This document shows positions 6,162-9,527 of a DNA stretch of 9,527 bases, piece after piece (the first letter of the stretch is position 1; each line of letters begins with the position of its first letter). The stretch spans positions 1 through 9,527 of the forward strand of contig DMQJ01000204.1 of assembly GCA_003455715.1 (NCBI GenBank), in the 5' to 3' direction. A program made the translations under genes and the position numbers. The stretch comes from Acidimicrobiaceae bacterium. GTDB lineage: Bacteria > Actinomycetota > Acidimicrobiia > Acidimicrobiales > Ilumatobacteraceae. The notes beneath the pieces are model-generated. The model was not told where the DNA came from. It saw only the letters and a program-made list of their open reading frames with translations, and made no database searches.

Positions 6162-7262
6162 GTGAGAGTTCGAAGAATGATCGGAGGGGCTGCGGCATTC
6201 AAGTTGATTGCCGCGCCCGGGCTGATGTGCGGGAGTCGAAAGGTGGATTCGTTCCAGGTCCCGGCTAGCGGAGAGTGCTACTACACCGGAAGCACAGTCA
6301 ACTGGTACTTCTCGGACGATGGCGACGCCGCTTGGACCCCGGCGCTCCGACAGGAGGTTCGGCTCGGCATCGGCGAGTGGACGAAGCTTCGTCGCGAAGG
6401 AGGCGTCGGAAGCAACTCGGCGGGCTCTGCGATCGTCAACCCTGTGGAACTCTCGGGTCCGCAGGTAGGCGCGTTCAAAGTGATTCGGAAGGACGGCAGC
6501 GGGAGCGGAGGAACCAACTGTACAACGGACACGATCCGGATAGATGTCGCCTTCGATGACTATCGCCTAGTTGCCGCCCACGAGATAGGGCACGCCTTCG
6601 GTCTGCGCCACACGGGGTCGAAGGACCAACTGACAACGCTGAACGGCGTCGCTGATCTCGGTACACAGCTGCCTCTGATGGGTTTGTGTGCTCTGCCAGC
6701 GGGTATCGATCACTGGAAGGCCCGTAGCGACGACCAGGCGAGCGCGTGGTACAAAGCAAGCGGTCCGTCCGTAGCACCTGATGGCGGCTTCGAGTCGTTC
6801 GCCGGAATGCCTCGAGTGTTTAGGGTCATTGGGTCCTCTGCGGTCGACTCCGCTTACAGCTATGCCGGCGACCGCAGTATGAGGGTGCCGCAGAACTCTG
6901 GGATCCAACAGCGGGTTCGACTCACCAACCCAACAGGCTCCTCCTTGAATGCCAGTGTGCGCTACAAGACGAACGCGGGTGCCGGCACCGAGTTCAAGCT
7001 GATGGCCCGCGGTGTGACGTATTCAGGAAGTAACGACAACTGCTCCTCCGGAGTGCATTATCTGAACGATCCCACGCCTAACTCTTCCTGGAGCTGGATC
7101 AGTAGCTCGGCCTTCGGCTCGCCTGGTCCAACATGGACAGCGAAGTCCCTAACTCTTTCGGTGAACCTCGCAGCGCAGGCTGGCGTTGACGTACACGTGG
7201 GCGTCAACAACACGAACGCCGAGACCTTGTGGGTGGACAGCCTCAAGGTGAACGTCGGATGA
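6162..7262 (+). CDS. Exported matrixin-like zinc metalloprotease with C-terminal beta-sandwich domain
   Basis: This 366-residue protein is a probable secreted zinc endopeptidase of the metzincin clan. The N-terminus MRVRRMIGGAAAFKLIAAPG is basic then hydrophobic, like a signal peptide. It is followed by LMCG, a poor match to a lipobox, so free secretion and lipid anchoring are both possible. The catalytic motif HEIGHAFGLRH (140-150) gives ligands H140, H144 and H150 with general base E141. PLMG with M173 is the likely Met-turn. DHWKARSDDQASAWY (183-197) resembles the C-terminal helix of matrixin domains. From about 208 (DGGFESFAG) to the end (LWVDSLKVNVG) the pattern resembles a CBM4/9-like galactose-binding beta-sandwich, which may target the enzyme to a surface. 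GTG 6162 is chosen because AAGGAG lies five bases upstream. Codons ATA and CTA occur in the catalytic region. The protein substrate is unknown. The lipoprotein gene follows after 13 nt. Confidence 0.82.
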   Translation: MRVRRMIGGAAAFKLIAAPGLMCGSRKVDSFQVPASGECYYTGSTVNWYFSDDGDAAWTPALRQEVRLGIGEWTKLRREGGVGSNSAGSAIVNPVELSGPQVGAFKVIRKDGSGSGGTNCTTDTIRIDVAFDDYRLVAAHEIGHAFGLRHTGSKDQLTTLNGVADLGTQLPLMGLCALPAGIDHWKARSDDQASAWYKASGPSVAPDGGFESFAGMPRVFRVIGSSAVDSAYSYAGDRSMRVPQNSGIQQRVRLTNPTGSSLNASVRYKTNAGAGTEFKLMARGVTYSGSNDNCSSGVHYLNDPTPNSSWSWISSSAFGSPGPTWTAKSLTLSVNLAAQAGVDVHVGVNNTNAETLWVDSLKVNVG

Positions 7263-7275
7263 ATGGGGAGTCTCG

Positions 7276-8409
7276 GTGAACCGTGCGATGTCTGCCTCGA
7301 TTGGTCTGGCCATGATCGTCGTCGGAGCGTGTGGGGGTGAGAGCTCTGTTGCGCCCGCCGACCAGCCGGAACCGTCAGTAGCGTCGTTTGACCTGCCAAC
7401 GTTTCCTCCCGATTCCGACGAGGTCTGTGAGCCGCTCTCTCTCCTGGGGCCCACCAGTGCAGTGGCTTCAGCGACGGCTGTGGAGCTGGCACCCGACAGG
7501 TTTGTGTCTCGGGCGGACAACGTGTATGTCGTTCTGAAAGTCGAGGGGGCCAAGGTCCTCAGCAGGCACGAGGGTCGCTATGGCACTCCAGCCGGCGACG
7601 ATGTTGATCTGAGCTTGACGACGGTCCTGGTGGGTCCGTTCGCAAACGCTGGAGCCGAGGCCGAAGCTGTGGAGGAGTTGCTCGACGACCCTGCCCCTGT
7701 GCTCGTAGTCTCCTATGCCGAGATTGCGACCAGACAGGTACGCCCACGATTGCTCGGTGCGGGCCACCTGGGGGCAGACGGTCGCATCGAGCTGCTCGGC
7801 CCGTGTGGCCGACGCGTCCAACCGTCGCTCGACCGGGCCGCTGAAGCCTTTGGGACGATCGCCAACGCCGATTGGATCACAAGGGTCGCGGATCGGGAGA
7901 GCGACGAGGCCGTAGCAACTCAGGCCGACTTCTTGGGGCTGGGTCCGGCGGACGCGACGAAGGCGTTCCTCGATACACCCCCAGCCGACCGTGACCTGAC
8001 CCTCACGTTCGTTCCGAAGGAGCTGCGCCGTGGGTACCTGCTCGTGGCGTTCGTGCTCAATATGGAGGCCAGTGTTCGTGGCGGAATCGGATTCGCGACG
8101 AGCGCAGGCCGCTCGTCCATCGTCGATACGTCTCAGGATGCTGCCGCAGTCAACGTGATGCTGCTCGCCCCCGACGTCGGGACCGTCGAAGTCGTTTTCT
8201 TCGACCCCAACCTGCAGCGAACGTCGTTGGGTGTCTTTGACGCGGGCCTGTTTGATCCGTCGCAGGGAACAGTCGTCACGGTCACGCAAGCCGAGGATGG
8301 CTCGCTGTCCGCCAGCGTGGTCGTTATGGCCGACGGTGAGTTAGAAGAACGAATCGGGATGACGCGCGATCAACTGGAAGCGTACCGCGAGCAGCTCTAC
8401 AACTGGTGA
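7276..8409 (+). CDS. Putative lipoprotein of unknown function
   Basis: I do not recognise this 377-residue protein. It begins MNRAMSASIGLAMIVVGACGG, a short signal peptide with an acceptable lipobox VGAC, so C19 is probably lipid-modified and the protein is tethered outside the membrane. An acidic, Pro/Ser-rich linker (about 20-50) follows. The rest is a mixed alpha/beta globular region with few cysteines, mainly C51 and C177, which could pair. Repeated hydrophobic strands (VYVVLKVEG, LVVSYAEI, YLLVAFVLNM, VEVVFFD, GTVVTVTQ) suggest beta-rich domains. No catalytic motif is visible. GTG 7276 is supported by GGGGAG five bases upstream. It sits between the metalloprotease and a GNAT-like gene that overlaps its stop, so it probably shares their function, perhaps as substrate, inhibitor or surface partner (inference). 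A TTA codon (L356) is unusual for this GC-rich sequence. Confidence 0.75.
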   Translation: MNRAMSASIGLAMIVVGACGGESSVAPADQPEPSVASFDLPTFPPDSDEVCEPLSLLGPTSAVASATAVELAPDRFVSRADNVYVVLKVEGAKVLSRHEGRYGTPAGDDVDLSLTTVLVGPFANAGAEAEAVEELLDDPAPVLVVSYAEIATRQVRPRLLGAGHLGADGRIELLGPCGRRVQPSLDRAAEAFGTIANADWITRVADRESDEAVATQADFLGLGPADATKAFLDTPPADRDLTLTFVPKELRRGYLLVAFVLNMEASVRGGIGFATSAGRSSIVDTSQDAAAVNVMLLAPDVGTVEVVFFDPNLQRTSLGVFDAGLFDPSQGTVVTVTQAEDGSLSASVVVMADGELEERIGMTRDQLEAYREQLYNW

Positions 8410-9014
8410 TGGGAATGATCGAACGGGATCGCGACCCGGCGCGTGCGCGGCTTGGGACTGAGTCGACGTTCCTTGTCCCGCTCGCACCGGAGCACGCCGC
8501 GGGTCTGCGGAATCTGGAGCTGTCCGAGGAACTCGCGTTCCGGTGGCGCCACGCCGGTGCGCACCCATCACCCGAGCAATACTCCGCGTCTCTTTGGACC
8601 GATGTCCTGTGCAGCTTCCTGGTGCTGGACAAGAGCCACGACGCAGCTCCGCTTGGCCTTGTCACCGCCTATCAGCCCGATCACTCCAACGGTCACTGCC
8701 GGGTGGCCGCCGCCCGATTTGGGCCCGCTGGCCCAAGTGGTCGGCACGTGATGCGCGCCGTTGCCCTTCTCCTCGACTATCTCTTCCGTGGTTGGCCCTT
8801 CAGGAAGATCTACTTTGAGGTCCCCGAGTACAACCTCGGCCAGTTTGGCTCCGGTGTGGGTTCGCTCTTCGTCGAGGAGGCTCGATTGCCCGACTACGTC
8901 TTCTTGGACGGCAGATACTGGTCGCTTACCTTCCTCACGGTTTCCCGCGAACGCTGGCCTACGGAACGTGAACACCTCTCACGGTTCATCTTCGGCTCGG
9001 AGTCGCCGAGTTGA
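8409..9014 (+). CDS. GNAT-like N-acetyltransferase (RimJ/RimL-like), divergent
   Basis: This 201-residue cytoplasmic protein has the overall layout of a GNAT acyltransferase. An N-terminal strand-helix with FLVPLAPEHAAGLRNLELSE (21-40) is followed by the RWRHAG and PSPEQYSASLW segments. Strands LVLDKSHDAAPLGLVTAY and CRVAAARF come next, then a helix MRAVALLLDYLF (115-126), the strand FRKIYFEVPEYN (131-142) and a C-terminal beta strand region. The acetyl-CoA loop that normally reads R/QxxGxG/A is here FGPAGPSGRHV, so the cofactor site looks altered; activity is uncertain. The start is ATG 8409, sharing one base with the lipoprotein stop (TGATG); GTG 8406 is an alternative one codon earlier. 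This overlap implies translational coupling. The substrate may be a small molecule or a protein N-terminus; nothing in the sequence decides it. Confidence 0.65.
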   Translation: MGMIERDRDPARARLGTESTFLVPLAPEHAAGLRNLELSEELAFRWRHAGAHPSPEQYSASLWTDVLCSFLVLDKSHDAAPLGLVTAYQPDHSNGHCRVAAARFGPAGPSGRHVMRAVALLLDYLFRGWPFRKIYFEVPEYNLGQFGSGVGSLFVEEARLPDYVFLDGRYWSLTFLTVSRERWPTEREHLSRFIFGSESPS

Positions 9015-9060
9015 CGCGGTGTCGCCGTTCGTTCAGAGAGCCGCAAAGCAGTCAATGCCG

Positions 9061-9453
9061 TTAGCCCGGGCGGATGACGGCGAAGCTGCCGGTGGCGCTG
9101 GCGATGAGGTGGCCGTCGGCGTCGTGGGTGCGGGCCTGGAGGTGCACCACGCGTTTGCCGGCCGTGAGCACGGTGGCCTCGGCCTGCAGCGAGCCGCCCA
9201 TGGCAGCCCGATGAAAGCGGGTGTGGATCTCGATAGTGGCGCAGAAGCAGCCCTCGGGCACCACCGACATCACCGCGGCACCCATCGCCGTGTCCATGAG
9301 CGTGAACGAGATTGCGCCGTGGGCGACGCCGTTGGGGTTGAGGTGGCGGTCGTCGAGCACCAGCGAGGCCGTGGCCGAAGTTTCGCCCCGCTCGATGACG
9401 AACCCGAGATGCTGCTGCAACGGGAAGCTGGCCGAGGTCGGGACGTCGCTCAT
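9061..9453 (-). CDS. PaaI-family hotdog-fold acyl-CoA thioesterase
   Basis: This 130-residue cytoplasmic enzyme has the hotdog fold and probably hydrolyses aromatic or medium-chain acyl-CoA thioesters. The PaaI signature is clear: HLNPNGVAHGAISFTLMDTAMG (38-59 region) with N41, H45-G46 and catalytic-type D54 at the start of the long helix. The core strands ATIEIHTRFHRA and SLQAEATVL follow, then RVVHLQARTHDADGHLIASATGSFAV, typical of the family's second half. The length is normal for the family. ATG 9451-9453 is the only sensible start; no strong ribosome site is visible, which fits coupling to the gene upstream on this strand. It converges on the GNAT-like gene with 46 nt between stops, where I see no strong terminator. 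The substrate is not predictable. Confidence 0.88.
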   Translation of the reverse strand: MSDVPTSASFPLQQHLGFVIERGETSATASLVLDDRHLNPNGVAHGAISFTLMDTAMGAAVMSVVPEGCFCATIEIHTRFHRAAMGGSLQAEATVLTAGKRVVHLQARTHDADGHLIASATGSFAVIRPG

Positions 9454-9491
9454 CTGCGCAGTCTGGCAGGTGACTCGCGGTTCGCAGCGTG

Positions 9492-9527
9492 TCAGCTGCG
9501 CTGGTAGTTGGGCGCTTCCTTGGTGAT
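9492..9527 (-). CDS. guaB: C-terminal tail of probable IMP dehydrogenase, cut by the window edge
   Basis: Only the last 11 codons and a TGA are visible: ITKEAPNYQRS. The EAPNY ending is characteristic of the C-terminus of actinobacterial IMP dehydrogenases, the enzyme converting IMP to XMP in guanine nucleotide synthesis. The stop lies 38 nt upstream of the thioesterase start, so the two could be cotranscribed. The call rests on a short motif and remembered family endings, hence the limited confidence. The rest of the gene would lie beyond the window's right edge. Confidence 0.45.
   Translation of the reverse strand: MTKEAPNYQRS

Noticed and set aside
7468..8289. 273-codon - strand frame opposite the lipoprotein gene
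   Set aside because: No motif or plausible start context; the + strand frame has a ribosome site, signal peptide and lipobox.
9012..9060. Possible bidirectional terminator between the convergent GNAT-like and thioesterase genes
   Set aside because: Only a 5-bp pairing (TTGAC with GTCAA, far apart) could be found, too weak to support a terminator.
1..9527. CRISPR arrays, tRNA or rRNA genes, phage genes, toxin-antitoxin pairs
   Set aside because: No regularly spaced repeats, cloverleaf-like segments or recognisable proteins of these kinds were seen on either strand.

Overview
The window is GC-rich DNA with strong G/C preference at third codon positions. It uses GTG as well as ATG starts, and genes are packed into short-gap operons. 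The gene content (YfeO-like CLC protein, MoxR/CoxE pair, PaaI-type thioesterase and probable IMP dehydrogenase tail) suggests a high-GC actinobacterium, possibly of the Acidimicrobiia. The taxonomic call is inference only; no rRNA or marker gene is complete here.

Region 1 (2-4695, all + strand) looks like ordinary chromosome. It holds the C-terminal part of a CLC/YfeO-type ion channel or transporter, a MoxR-family AAA+ ATPase, a CoxE-type von Willebrand factor A (VWA) protein with an intact metal-binding motif, and a 12-helix MFS transporter. Gaps are 34, 15 and 7 nt, so they are probably cotranscribed. The ATPase/VWA pair resembles CoxD/CoxE and RavA/ViaA chaperone pairs, but no client enzyme is encoded nearby. 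A GC-rich nested hairpin overlaps the MFS stop codon and probably ends the unit.

Region 2 (4738-6041) is a complete 1304-bp IS3-family insertion sequence. It has 29-bp imperfect terminal inverted repeats (26/29), a leucine-zipper OrfA, a -1 frameshift candidate, and an OrfB with a DD(35)E transposase core. An in-frame TAG splits OrfB between the first and second catalytic aspartates, so the element is probably immobile unless the stop is suppressed. There is no exact target duplication, and the left end lies 3 bp past the hairpin.

Region 3 (6042-9014) is an accessory-looking three-gene operon with its own plausible promoter. It encodes an exported matrixin-like zinc metalloprotease (HEIGHAFGLRH) with a C-terminal beta-sandwich domain, an unrecognised lipoprotein, and a GNAT-like protein whose start overlaps the lipoprotein stop. 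Codons such as ATA, CTA and TTA appear here, unlike the flanks, which suggests transfer. This is the least familiar part of the window.

Region 4 (9061-9527, - strand) returns to housekeeping content: a PaaI-type hotdog thioesterase, preceded by what looks like the last 11 codons of IMP dehydrogenase (guaB). These converge on the accessory operon with a 46-nt gap.
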